From NCBI RefSeq assembly GCF_000208865.1, contig NC_018398.1, forward strand, positions 1,736,001 through 1,800,000: 64,000 nt of DNA. Direction: 5' to 3'. The translations under genes were made by a program, and so were the position numbers. The notes below the pieces were generated by a model. It worked only from the letters and a program-made list of their open reading frames with translations. It did not search any database and was not told the DNA's origin. Positions 49,501 through 62,700 of the stretch are shown piece by piece. The stretch comes from Neospora caninum Liverpool. Lineage: Eukaryota > Apicomplexa > Conoidasida > Eucoccidiorida > Sarcocystidae. Each line of letters begins with the position of its first letter. The stretch's first letter is position 1.

Positions 49501-51984
49501 ACCTTTGTGCATTCCCCAGACTGCCAGTGGCCACCGGCTTCCTAGGGATTTCCGGATTTATCTCTCTAGGCTCTCTCGTCCCCCCTACGTGTCGAAGTCT
49601 GTGCCGCCCAAGTCCCACAGTGCGCGTTCCGCGGTCGATTTCAGCTAACCGGTCAGACACATTCATGTGTACGCGCATCTGTGCATAACGTCTCGTATCT
49701 CTGTCTGTGAATATCCAGGCATATTCTTCCTTCGCGGCTCGCTTGAGCGTCTCGCTGTATCTGCGCATGGCGTCGCCTCCCAAGAGGCATCAGCGCCAGC
49801 TAAAAGCCCATCGCTGCGTTGGTCCCTTCGTCGCTTTGTCCGTGTTGACGTCTATTTCTCTAAGTGCCAAACTACGCAAAAGCGAAGATCGCGATGTTTG
49901 CCGCGGTGGCGGCATCCACTGTTTCCCTTCTGCCCGTCCCTCTTTCGCGTTCTCGTATATCCACACGGTCTGCGGCCACACCTCGTTGCGCTCATCTGCT
50001 CAGCTCGCTTCGTTCGTAAGTCGTTGGGAAAGAGATGCGACTGCGCGGGCAGAGAGTGCGTGCTGAGAGAACACGCCGGATGCAGCAGAGATAGGAATAC
50101 GGAAGGCTGGCTTCTTACCGGCGTTCTCACAGGTCGAGGTACCCGTGTAGGCGCCTGCGCGCAAGGAGCTCCTAAGAAACAAAAGGATGCGTGTTGGCCT
50201 CCCGGCTGAGGAGTGATGGAACTGAACATATTCTCACGACGTGTGTACCCTGAAACTCTGAAAAGGAGACACATTCTATCACTTGAGACCCAAACATAAA
50301 TATATATATATATATATTATGCGGAGATGAGCGTACACATCGACACGGATATTGATTCGTGAAGAGGTGCACATAGGCATGTACGTGAATATGTGCAGGT
50401 GGCCAGCGCACCTTGAATGCCAGGTGAGGGGGTGTGGAGAGCAGTGCTCTGAGGTGCAAGGATTTGTTTTTTTCGTGTCGATTAGCAGGCGGACCTTCTC
50501 TGTCAAGGCCGTGCCCTTGAACGCCGTCTCAGTCTAAAGATATGTCAGTTTTCGTTGTCTTCTCATGCAGGTGTCGAAGGTCGTAAGTAGAAGGAGTTTC
50601 TGCCTACGAGAAATACATATATCTATATATTTTTATATCTGGGAAAGGATCTATGTACATGTATATCTGCAGGCGATGCTTCTCGCTGTTCCAGAGAGAG
50701 AGACCGAGCGTGTCAAGATTTAAACGGGTATCTAGGGGCCTTACGGTGGGTGGAGGAGGATTGTCTCTGTTCTGACTGAGAGGAGAAACGCGAGCGACGA
50801 CCATCCGTGCTTTCAATGGCCGGAGATGTGCGGTGCGTTTTCTCTTCTTTCGACGCCTTTCAGCTGTTTGAGATCGTGAGCCTTTCTGACACCGTCGGAT
50901 CTGCAGAATCTTGACTCAGACGCAGAGGGACAGTTCACAGCTGATATCGTCAGAATGCCTCCGCAGACTCGGTGTGGCGTCGAGCGGGTTCGTTTCCACC
51001 GTTCCGTTGTATGCCTTTATGCATCCCCGAGGGAATGACTGGTTCCTTTGTTTCTCTCGGGTTTTGCCATGCTCGCGAGTTGCAGAGAGTAGCTTTGTGA
51101 ATCCACGGATACGAAACGCGTAGCGGTTTGTGGTGTAGGAACTGCCTTGCCGAAGGAGGAGTGCGCTTTCCTGGTTGAATCCTGACTCACAGTTCGATGT
51201 CTCTCCACACTGCGCCTGATCCCCTCCTGGCAGCCCGAGCGCGTACGCCTGAAGCACCCAGTGGTTTGTTTTTGGACTGACAGCTGAGCAGATATACAAA
51301 GGCTTCTTTGTCTGCACTCTCACGCGACTACCTGTTTCCGACGCATCCACAGAGTGGGGCTCCAATCTCAAAGGCAAACGTTCCACCCTCGCTCAGCGCC
51401 TTAACTTCAAATGTTCGTATAACAAATGGTACCTACCGCGAAAAACTGAGTCCCCTTTACTGGAATTTTGTCTGCTCTGTGCTGTCCTTCCGTCCACTCT
51501 TGTTTAAGATTTACTTCTGACACCGCCCCTCAATTGCATCCAAGCATTTACGTATCTACCTATCTGTGGAGAGGTGGAGATATACGTAAAAAAATTTTGC
51601 ATCTCTGTATATATCGGTAGGTTTATCTGTCGAGAGATGGAGATATACGTAGAAAAACTTTGCGTCTCTGTATACCGGTAGGTGGGCATGCACATGCACG
51701 TGTGGGTAGAGTCGGCTTGGGGGCACGCTCATACCTTGATCTTTCCTTATTTTGAAGGAGCGCAATCTTCGGATGCCGGACTGAAGGAGGGATAAGCCGG
51801 TTGCGGCTGAACGACTCGACTGCATGCCAGGTTGTCCGTGTGTCTCTGTTCTTCTCAGATCATCGAAAGTGTAAGTCCAGTGCCTTTCTCCGTTCTCCGA
51901 ACTAAGCGTAACACGACTAGTCTCGCCCGCAGGCAAGCATATAAGAATCTATATATATATATATATATATGGGTGTATATAAGA

Positions 51985-52038
<54 letters not shown>

Positions 52039-55000
52039 ATATATATATATATATATATGGGTGTATATTTGTGCGTGCCGTACGTATTCCCGCGCACTTG
52101 CGTTGACCCCCGTGGATACATACAGATGGGCTCATTTCTGCTACCAGGCCTGGAGGGTAGGGTGTTCGCCAGTTTGTGGATCTCTGCCTGTGCACTGGAT
52201 TTCTCCCTGCCTATGCTTTTGCGCCTCCCGCTGCATATTGCATCCTCTCGCAGGCTATTGCAGTACGTTCCCCGACAGCCTGAGGCTGTCGCCTTTGTCT
52301 GGCCATTGCCCCATTCTTAACTATTCTCCCGTGTTGTCTCGTGGATGTGTCCATTCATGCAGTCTCGATGATGCATGCTTAGTTGCAAGCGTTCGGGGCC
52401 TTCTGGAGCCGCCGATCCTCACGGGTGCGGCGTCCCTTCATGGGGAGTGAAGGCAGAAACTGTTGTCGCCTGTGTGGGAGAGTGAGGCTGCATAGCTCCC
52501 GTTCACGCCTTGGCCTTGGAACAGGTGGTCTTCAACTTTTTGGGAATGATACGCGGAACTGACGGGATTCAAAGAAGACGTACATGCGGGCCAGATCAAT
52601 TTCTTAGACATCTGGAAGAAGCTCACTGCGGAGAATCTCTGTCTCTTTGCCGCACATCGTGTTCCGACAGCTTCCCATCACCGACAGGATAAACCCTACG
52701 GAGGAATCGCCGACGCCCAACTGTTTGTTTTGGATTGGTCTTTCTGTGAACTTCCCCAGATTGAAACGGACGTGAGTGCAGACACAAGAGCCTCCACGTA
52801 GCGGAGAGATTCTTCGAGACAGAGGCTATCAATATGACTATCGTCTTTCTTGCTATATATATATATATATAGAAATATGATTGTAAATATGTATATTTGT
52901 GTATATAGACATAGGTGTAGGTTTGCACGCTTGCGCCCCTGGGACGACGGGGTGTCGCTACGGGATCGTGGAATGCGTTGTGGACCTCACGGCTTCGTAG
53001 GAGAGCTCAGTGTCTCCGGCATGCCACGCGTGTGTGTGTGTGTGTGTGTGGGACAGAACGTAAGTGCAAACGGAGCAGGAAATCCAAATAGGGAATGAGG
53101 GACCAGTGCTGCTGCCAAGAGCCTCCGCAGGCGACAGGCGACCTCGAGCGTACAAAGGCTGTTGCCTCGCGGAATCTGGGATTCTTCTCCGCCCGCCGTC
53201 GCTCATCGGCCCCCGGCCCTTTTCGCCTGTCACCTTCGTCTTCAGTTTAAGCCCCAAGTACGCGGAGCACGGAAAACAAAGAGGCGCGTGCGAGCCTTCG
53301 TCTGTCTTTGCAAAAACACTTCGCCGGCGGTTCGGACGAAACAGTGCTACGGCACACACGCGTAGCAAGGGATGGCGGGGGGAGAAGTCGTCGAGGACAG
53401 AGACACATGCGTGGCAGGCTTCCTGGGCGTACACCGCTGCGCTGAAGGACGGCAGCATTTCGCCCCAGGGGTTGGCTTCTTCATGCTGCAACCCGTCACT
53501 GAACAGGGTGGTGACAAGCTGCTCCAGTAACTGCGTGCAGCGAACAAACACGACGTGCATATTCAGGCTGGGATGAATGGCGACTGCACGCGGTCCGTTC
53601 TGAGCTCCGGTGCGGCTCAACGAAAGGGAGACGAGTTTCCCCGACAAGCCCGAAGGTGTGAGCAGGCTGTTGGACCAGGGTCGTGCTTGCCGCGTGCGGA
53701 GAGGGAACGTGGAAAACCCATTTTTTTGAAGACTCCAGTCAGGGCTATTGTGCGCTTCGTTTACCAATCATTTCCAGCTGGTACGTGTGGACGCACTCCT
53801 GAAAAACCAAGGAGACATGGACCTTCGTCAAAGGATCTGCGAAAAACGCATTGGAGCGACAGCCTGGAAGATGCACCGCAGACAGGGAAGGTGGTGTATA
53901 TATGAACAATGAGGACCGGGTTGTCTGCAGTCAGCGTTGCCGGCGGAGATTTCGAGACATACACGCCCACTCCACACATGTATATCCACGCACACGGGTG
54001 TGACTGTGTACATGTTTGTCTCCACTTGTGTTGTGCTTGCGGAGAGTGAAAAGAGGTACATGAAGTGGACCTTCGCTGGACAGTGCTCGTTTGATGTTGG
54101 TTCTACTGTCGTTCCTGTAGCCCGACGGAGATGTGAGTAAAAATCAGTGCATGACGTGATTGTACGCGTATGGAACCCCCGCTGTGTGTGTTATTTGCCG
54201 CTCTCTCTCCAGAAAAAGCTCGTAGGTTCTACCAAAAGCAGACCGCTGTCGGGCAGTGCGGCGTGGCAGCTCGAACGACACATCTCATGTGGCGGCGTTT
54301 CAACGACGTTTGAGGTGTCCGCCGGAGTGTCCACGCGTTCGCAGAGGCGGCCTCAAATGCATGTGCAGGCAAACACAAACATACCTTCGTGCACACATCC
54401 ATCTGTCTCTGTGCTCTTGTACGCATATCGTGTTATGGTACTTCCATAAACTCAGTGACCGTGTGGAATGGACGTCTAGACGTGGAAAGAAGCAAACCGC
54501 GTGTGGTGAGGCGCGAGCTGTGGTAGGTGTGAACGCGAATAAAGAGACGTCAGTGCCGTTTTTTACCGTTTGCGTGCACCTCAGTACAGACTATGCACTT
54601 TTGACAAGCAAGAAGGGAGCGCCCGACGCCGTGCATCATGCGTCCGATTCTCGTGGGTGGTTCGGTGCATACAGGCCAAGAAACTGGTAAGAGCGCCAAG
54701 TCGCCGTATAATCGAATACAAGAGACGCCAGGTGCAGCTGTGGGGCCTTTACGCTTCGGGGAAGGTTCCACTTTAATGGTTGCACAAGGCGTGTTGGTGC
54801 GTTGGGGGGCGGGTGCCGGTCGATAACGTGAGTCACCTTATCGTCGCGTGCGTGCCGCTGTTCACGACGCCAGTCGCCACCGTGACGAGGAAGCCTTCCA
54901 AGGCGAGTGTCTAAGATATGGCTGTCCCAGAAGGTGCGCCTGCCTTTGGTTCCATAACAGTGCCTAACCCGTTGAACATGGAGCTGCGGGTCGGGAAAAT

Positions 55001-56758
55001 AGGTCTGTACGAATACGGGATGAAAGGGGCGTGCCACGGCCTCCACGGTTGCTCGCACCGTTCTCCGGTGAACAGCGTTGCACAAAGCTCCGATGTGGCT
55101 ACACTCCTTTGACGCGCGGCTGCGGTGTGTCCCTGCTTCTCGCCTTCCCAGGCCGTAAGCCAAGTGCACTGGGGCTCCGCACCACCCAGTCTCCAGCGCA
55201 AACAGGACCACCTACAAGGCTGCGATGTGTGTCCTTCCAGCGTAGAGACGAGGCGACACAACGATGGCCTACTGGAAGCTATCACTCTGGGGGAATATAG
55301 GCGTTTTGCCGTGCTTTCCTTTGGTACCGCTTCGTGATGCGCGGAGAATTCCGCGTCGAAGCGAGAGGCCCCGGCATGCCCCTGTGTGTGCTTTATATCA
55401 GATGGCAAGACACCTGTGAAACTGCCTAACGCTTCCGCCTTCCCGTAGGCAAATACACACGTGTGTTGCCTTGCGTGCGACCTCGAGATGACGCTAGGGG
55501 ATGAAAGATACGCTCGTGTTCCGGGCTGAAACGCGGGCTCGCCGTTGATGCGTTCTCTTTCGAACCGCCTGTGTGGATCTGTCTTGTCCAGAAAGTGAGC
55601 CTTCTTCAGGCAGCGAAGGTGTAGACCCCCATCCAGGTCGTCTCTGTTCTAGTTTAATTTGACTGGCCTTCGATTTCATCGACAGAGGAGTTCTCTTGCG
55701 TCGAGCGCGCGTGGGGTTGGCGCGGGAAAAAGAGGCAGAGACATCGAGGACGAAACCAGTCGGTTGCCACTCGATGCAGACCAACGGAGCGAGCGGACAG
55801 AGAGTCTGTTCTCTGCTCCGCGGGACACACCGTGTTCGCCCGGAGTCGCTCCACCTGTGCGACTGTCGTGAGTCGGATCGTTTGCAGAGTCGTTTTGGGA
55901 TTGCGGCCTAGAGGAGAACAGATGAATGTGTGTCGTCTCTTCGGTGCCACCGTCAAAGTGCGGCAACAACACGCTTCACGCCACAGTCTTGTTTTTTGCC
56001 CGTTTCCAAAAAACCCTACGCTTGTCAGCCGGTACGTCAGAGGGAGAACAGCTCTGCCGGTTCCTGGCTCTCTAGTGGAGTGGAGGCGCTTCAATCTGCG
56101 CTGGCTCTTGAGGCGTGGAGTCGTCAGCGTGAACGCGAGAGAGGTTACAGGACCAGACTAGCTACTCGGGCCCCTGAGGAAGAGATTCGATGGTGGCTAC
56201 CAACGCAGAGATGTGATGCCAAAGTTTGATGTATTTTAGAATCACCATTGTAAATATTAAATATTCTGTCATTTTAGGACCTAGTAAAATAATATTCAAA
56301 GCCCTACAAGATGTGTGGCAGAAACCCGTCAGTACATTCGCAGTAGTCGAAGAGACATACATGCATTTCTGTGTGTACCGTCCGTCTGCTGTGTGTTGAA
56401 CTTCAGGCATTGTTCTTCGTCGTCGGATCATACGTAAGGACACAGAGTGCGACAGCGGTGCATGCAGAGATGGAGACGGACTGTCTGCATTTGCAGCTCT
56501 CACGCACACCGCAGAAGGATTGCTGCCTTAGCCTTCGCGTGGAGACACAAAGGGGGGGGGACATGCAGATGCTACGCCTTGCGCTGGGCCGTTCGAAAAC
56601 CATCAGATATATCATCTTTTAATGAGTACATGCTGTTTTTTTCGTTCCTGCTGCATCTACAGGTGGTCTCCGTACGTCCGAGACACAGGCTTTTCCAACA
56701 TGATTTCTTGGCTCCAGGAGTTGACTCCTTGGCTGAATGCTCAACGCAACATCCGTAG

Positions 56759-56790
<32 letters not shown>

Positions 56791-59700
56791 TCTGCGCCTA
56801 TATATGCCGTACCTGCTTGTCTATATGGAAACGGAGTAGAGCCCAGTTTTGCGCCGGCGTTTAGAGGAATCTGGATTTTCTCAAATCCCTGACTGTACGT
56901 ACACAGACGGTAAGGCGCTGTGGGGGTACCGCTTCATTTCCTTCTGCACTGGACCTCTAAAACGTGGACGTGGAGTCCAAACGGTATAGCGTCTCCAGTT
57001 TGAAGTGGGAGGTGGAAGCAGATGCGGAGTCAGCCCAGCGAATCGCTTCCCTTAGGCGCATGCACACGATCACTGACACGTCTGAGACTCGGTACATACA
57101 TTCAACTGTATATCTGTATATAAATACGAAGCATGCATATCATCTATTTAGACAATTAGGTGTGGGTAAAGCCTCAACGCATATGGAGGCCGAGGGATAA
57201 GGTCGTCCTCCGTTTGCGACGGTGCCTGTTTTTTTTTTCCAGTTCGTAAGTTCCCACATTCACTCTTAAGCAGACAGGTCCGTGCGAATAGGTGCTGAGA
57301 GGCGGGAGCGATGGTGGTCAAGGTGCAGGAGCCCGACGAGCTTGTACAGAGCGGTGGAGCGGCTCACGGGCTATTGATGAGACTTTTGACTCACCTCTCT
57401 TGCGTCCACGGCCTTCGCCTTTTCCTCGAACAGACCGTACGTTATACGCACGCGGCCGAGCGCCCTACAGAGCCACGGTGGAGTCCTTGTCTTTCTCGTT
57501 TCCGGGTTTTTTACCAGGAGCAAGAAGCGATGGGTACCGCTACCCATGTCGCCGAGAGGAGGTCGTGTTGAAGCGGAACGACGAACAGTATAGGCAGTCT
57601 GCCAGGGACTGGAGCTTTTCTGTAGAGTGCCAACAAGCACACGAACGTTGACTTCCGTTTTGTCTGCGTCATTTTTCGTGCGGCGGTTAGACGAATGAAA
57701 ATGCGCCACGTCCCTGCAGTTTAAAATAACGAGCAGCGTGTTGCGTCCGTTTCCGGGGAGCTGTTCCCTCTGTTTCGTCTTCACTTGGGAGAAAGGCTCC
57801 GTTTGTCGTCTTTACGGGTTTGGAAGGTAGCGCGCCGAAGAGATTCCCTCGTGCTTTCTGTGCAATGTCCTCCTGTTTCCTACCCAGGCGGTAAGGCACG
57901 GCACATCGTGGTGTCCTGTGTGTCCTAGATGCCCGTAGTGACCCCTGGGGTGTTGCATTTGCGCGTGACTACAGCCGTTTTTCAGTTCTGCGCGTTTCCG
58001 TGTGTGCACACGCGACTGCGCTACGCGGAAGGCGGAACGGGGTGACAGCTGCAAACAACATCGCCCCGCGTGTCTCGTCGAGGGCCATGTCGCTCCGTCT
58101 CGTTTGTGGTTCTCGGCTTGCTACTCCAGCTCGTAAGAACACCTGCGCGTCCGCCTCGTGCCGAGTCATGCTTGAGCCGGGACCGTTTTGCATGCACGGA
58201 ACAAACATGTTTTGCAGGAAGCAGATAGCGAGAAGCCAAGCTAGCGGAGGCAACACTGAGATCGCCAGTGTTCGCGTCAGCCTCGGGAGCAGCGATTCTT
58301 CTGAAGAGAAGGCGGAGCTCACGAGGCGCATCCCTAAGCCTTCGCGCGTTTCCGCTTGACTGACGTGCAATGCGGCTTCAGACGGTAAGGTTCTGTGCCA
58401 GGGCCCCACTCGGAGTCTGCGACATACGAGCGCACGGGATATCCGTCCAGCAGTTGTCCCATTCTTCGGCGCGCAACTAGAGCGCCGACAACCCAGGCCT
58501 TCGCTTCTTTTGGTTGCCCCGCGGGTCGTCGCTCCTTTGCTGCTTGCTGGAGTGCGTCAGCGTTGCCTTTTCACCTCGCTCTTTCTTCCCTCGCGTGAAA
58601 GGTGCGCACACGGGCACGGTTGGCTCTCGACTCGTGTCGTCTTTAGCCTCGCGTTCGGCCTCTAGCCGTCGCTCGCTTCTGCGAGTCCCCTCCCGCTCTT
58701 TGTGGATACCTTGCACTCTGCCTGTGTGTTCTGTATCCAGATTGTAAGCAGAGGATTATCGCAGCCATCTGAAAGCCGAATTACTGGCAGTCAACCGAGC
58801 GGAACCGGGAGCAGAGAAGGCGTGCTCGGAACGCAAGAAAACGCGCCGGTGTGTGAACAGGCTAACTGGATGGACAGGGCCTGGCCAGTCGGCTCTCTAG
58901 TGCCAAGCGTGAGCGTTTATCATCGTGTAGCCCTGGCCAGCGACGCGTCGCATGCGTCACACGAGGATCGCATGTCTGCTGGGAGTCGCGCTCCGCGAAG
59001 CAGATGGGCATGTCGCTGCCTGAGTGCTCTAGGAACGTCGAAGGGTTTCCGCAGTGCATGCGTGGCCCGCCTATCGCTTTTTTGACCGACGAACGCGTCT
59101 TGGCGAAGACAGGGAGACGGGGCGAGGCTGCACGTTTCCGCCGAGACGCGGTTTGCGCCCGAGGCACTCTTACGGCATGCGCCCCTCACGAATAGGAAAC
59201 AGGACGGAAGCGTCGCCTTTCTTACGCGGACTCAACTCCACACAGGGCGGGCCGCGAAGGCGTCTCGAGCAGTCTTTAACAGCTACAGAAATCAAAACGA
59301 ACAACTCGTTTCCGAAGGATGCTCCCTCGACGCGAGCCTCATCTGCGCGGAGACTGGGTTGTTCTGTTTCCGGTCTCGCAACAGGCGGTAAGCAGTGGCA
59401 GTCCTTTTTTGTCCGGCGGATGCTAGCCCCCAGAGGGAAGGGACAGACGGAGCGATGAGGCAGGAGACTTCGCGATGTGCAGGAGTATAGAGAACAAGCG
59501 CCCCGGGGAATGCGGATTCACGTTCGCGTCCTCCGGCCTGTGTCGCGTGTCCATTGCTCCAGTTTGTAAGCCTTCGACTCTTGGAAGAGGCGCATGCACC
59601 CGAGACACAGACGACCATGATGGTGTACCTCGGGTGGAGCTGGGGCAGTGCCTAAAGTGCGGGACGACGTGCATGACAATATACTGCCCCACAAGGAGTC

Positions 59701-62700
59701 CGGAATTTGTTTTGCTTCTCGAACTCTTTTTTATATATCTGCATTCCAGCTTTCCGCCGCTCCCCGTCACCGCTTTGGGGGCTTCGTCGCCATTTCCCAT
59801 TGGACGTCCTCACGCGGTTGGCCCTTGTGGCTCGTCAGCGCTGCTGCTTCTTTGGTTCCTTCTCCTCTGTCGCCCAGTCTGGCCTTCCCGTTTCGACCGA
59901 CTCTTTCGACTGAGGGGAGCGAAGCACTGGGCGTGAAGTATGGACAGAGACGGCGTTCACGTGAGTGAAGGAGATACGCGGCGAGCGCGCCGAACGAACG
60001 TGCGGTCTACATTCGTTTTCGCTTCGTGGGTTTAGATGGTAAGTGTGGTCAACATCCGGTGCAAGCCTGGAGACCTGGGCATGGTGACTGTCTCTCGGCA
60101 CAACCATTCGACAAGTCGTTTTCGCGTTTATTGACTCGCGTACGTGCGCAGTGTATATACCGGTGAGCCGTGTAGCTGTCAGCGGTCCGTTAGGCGCCCT
60201 GACAAGACGCGACAGGCCTTTTTTCGTTGGGGCTTTAGAGGGAAAGGGACCACCTGGGTGCACAAGCAAAGGAGGCGGAAAATCGACGGTCTCGTCGTGA
60301 GGTCTGCTGTGCGGTTTTCACAACTTCAGGCGGTAAGAAGCGTGGGGCTGGTCGTTCGGTTCACAGAGCCTGCCTGCCGTAAATAAAAAGCCTGTCCGCC
60401 TCGACCACAGCAGATCCGTCGCTCGCCATTTCGCATGCTGTCCAAACGCAGAGAGATGTCGCACCTGAAGAGAAAAAGCTCTTACTGGTAGCGCGCGCAT
60501 TATCTACAAACATATATATATATATATATATATATTCGCAGAAATAGACATACGAGCATGTCTTGTGTGCAGTGGCAGTGTGTCCATGCACGCATACTAT
60601 AGCGGTTCCTATTTGAATACAGTCGGTGCATAGACAAGAGGTGCGTATGAACGGAGGATGACGCAAATGCGAGGAGGGTGGCGGATGCACGGGCGTGTGG
60701 CACGTGTGTTCCCGGCGTGTCTTTTAGGGCGTAAGTGTTTCCGACGCATTTAGCGGAGCAACGAGGCCGTGCCTTCAGAGCAACCGAGACCGAGCCGCGC
60801 GGAGAGGGTGGAGTGCACATCGGCCGCGATAACTCTACACACGTAGAGATATGCAGATGTATTCAGTCGCCCAAGACGGTTGCCGTCCTGTGCCTTTCCT
60901 CCCTAGGCCGAGCCGATCCGCAAAAATTGAGGATCTCGTACGTGTATCTGCTTCATGCTACCTATCTCTACAGAAGGTAAGCTGTGGTTCTAACATTAGA
61001 CAAGCGACAGAAGGGCAATCGGCGTATGCAGAGCCGACCTTGCCTACGTGGTGTTCTCCTCGCACGTGGCCAAGGCCGGCAAGTGACACACCTGCTCGCG
61101 TGGCCGAGGCTCCGACCAAGGCCAGAGGAACGCCGGGCGTTTGCTGGCTTGGGATACGCATGTGTGACTAGCCGTGTGTCCGAGACCGAGTGCTTGGAAG
61201 AACGTCTCGATCCGTGTCCACTGCTTTCTGCATCCCGAAGTATGAAGCAGGCATAGGCAGTTATGGGTTACTGCTCAGTATGTGGACGTTCGGGCGAAGT
61301 GTACCGGTATGCCCCTTTCTGGCTCTGTGTCGGTGGTCTACCAGGCGGAAGCCCATGTAAGTGCTGGGCACACTTCCCAATCTGACAAGTCTTCCGGCAC
61401 CGTGGTGCAACGCCGATAGTCGTTAGAGCGCAAAAGTGGCGAGACTCGCTCGCCGTGGTTTCCTCGCTGTCAGTATGCTTGACACACGTTTTAAGCTCCT
61501 GCGGAATGCGATCTCCGTTTTCCTCGGCTGCCTGTGCTATCCAACAGGCCGAGGCGAAGGTAAGTTCCTGCGCAGGATGCGATAGGTCAAATAAAGAGCG
61601 TCGGGGCGGCGACAGGTAGCACAGACTGTGTGGGACACTGTCGAGAGCAGCGTAGAGGTGCTTTGAAATAATAGGCGTGTCTGACACACGTCTCAATTCT
61701 TACCGAAATCGATACGCGTTTCCCTCCGCATGGTCTGATATCCAACACTCTCCACAGAAGGTAGGATTCAGAACCCGATTCAGTATGTGACCTAGAGTGC
61801 CCAGGCAGGAAAGTGTAGCGCCACAGCGTGCGAGTGGGGTCGAGGTGCTTTGAAATAATCGGCGTGTCCGACACACGTCTCAATTCCTACCGAAATCGAT
61901 ACGCGTTTCCCTCCGCATGGTCTGATATCCAACAGTCTCCACAGAAGGTAGGATTCAGAACCCGATTCAGTATGTGACCTAGAGTGCCCAGGCAGGAAAG
62001 TGTAGCGCCACAGCGTGCGAGTGAGGTCGAGGTGCTTTGAAATAATAGGCGTGTCTGACACACGTCTCTTTTCTTACCGAAAATCGATACGCGTTTCCCT
62101 CCGCATGGTCTGATATCCAACAGTCTCCACAGAAGGTAGGATTCAGAGCTCGATTCAGTATGTGACCTAGAGTGCCCAGGCAGGAAAGTGTAGCGCCACA
62201 GCGTGCGAGTGGGGTCGAGGTGCTTTGAAATAATCGGCGTGTCCGACACACGTCTCTTTTCTTACCGAAAATCGATACGCGTTTCCCTCCGCATGGTCTG
62301 ATATCCAACAGTCTCCACAGAAGGTAGGATTCAGAGCTCGATTCAGTGTATAACCTGGAGGGTGTCTGGGCCCGGCAGCATAGTTTATTTTTGATGAGCC
62401 GTGAAAAAGCACAGTGTGTTAGCTGAGGGAGTCCTGCTTTGTCTGAGGCTGTTGAGCGTTCGCGCTGCTCCTGGAGGTGTTCGCCCACGTCCCGAATCCC
62501 TGTTCTGCTGCATATGCATGCGTAGATACACACACGTGCGCTCGTGTTGAAACGCAAGCATAACATGGAGACTTGCTTTCCTTTGGGGATGTGACACACC
62601 CACAGGAGTTGGTTGCTGCGCCTGTCTGAATCGCTGCTCGACAGGCCAATTAAGAGAGTAAGTTGCAGTGGACAAACTGTGGCACTCGAAAACGTGGTTT

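Noticed and set aside
61655..62350. CRISPR-like array
   Set aside because: Whole 188-bp units are repeated with no unique spacers, in a eukaryotic intron.
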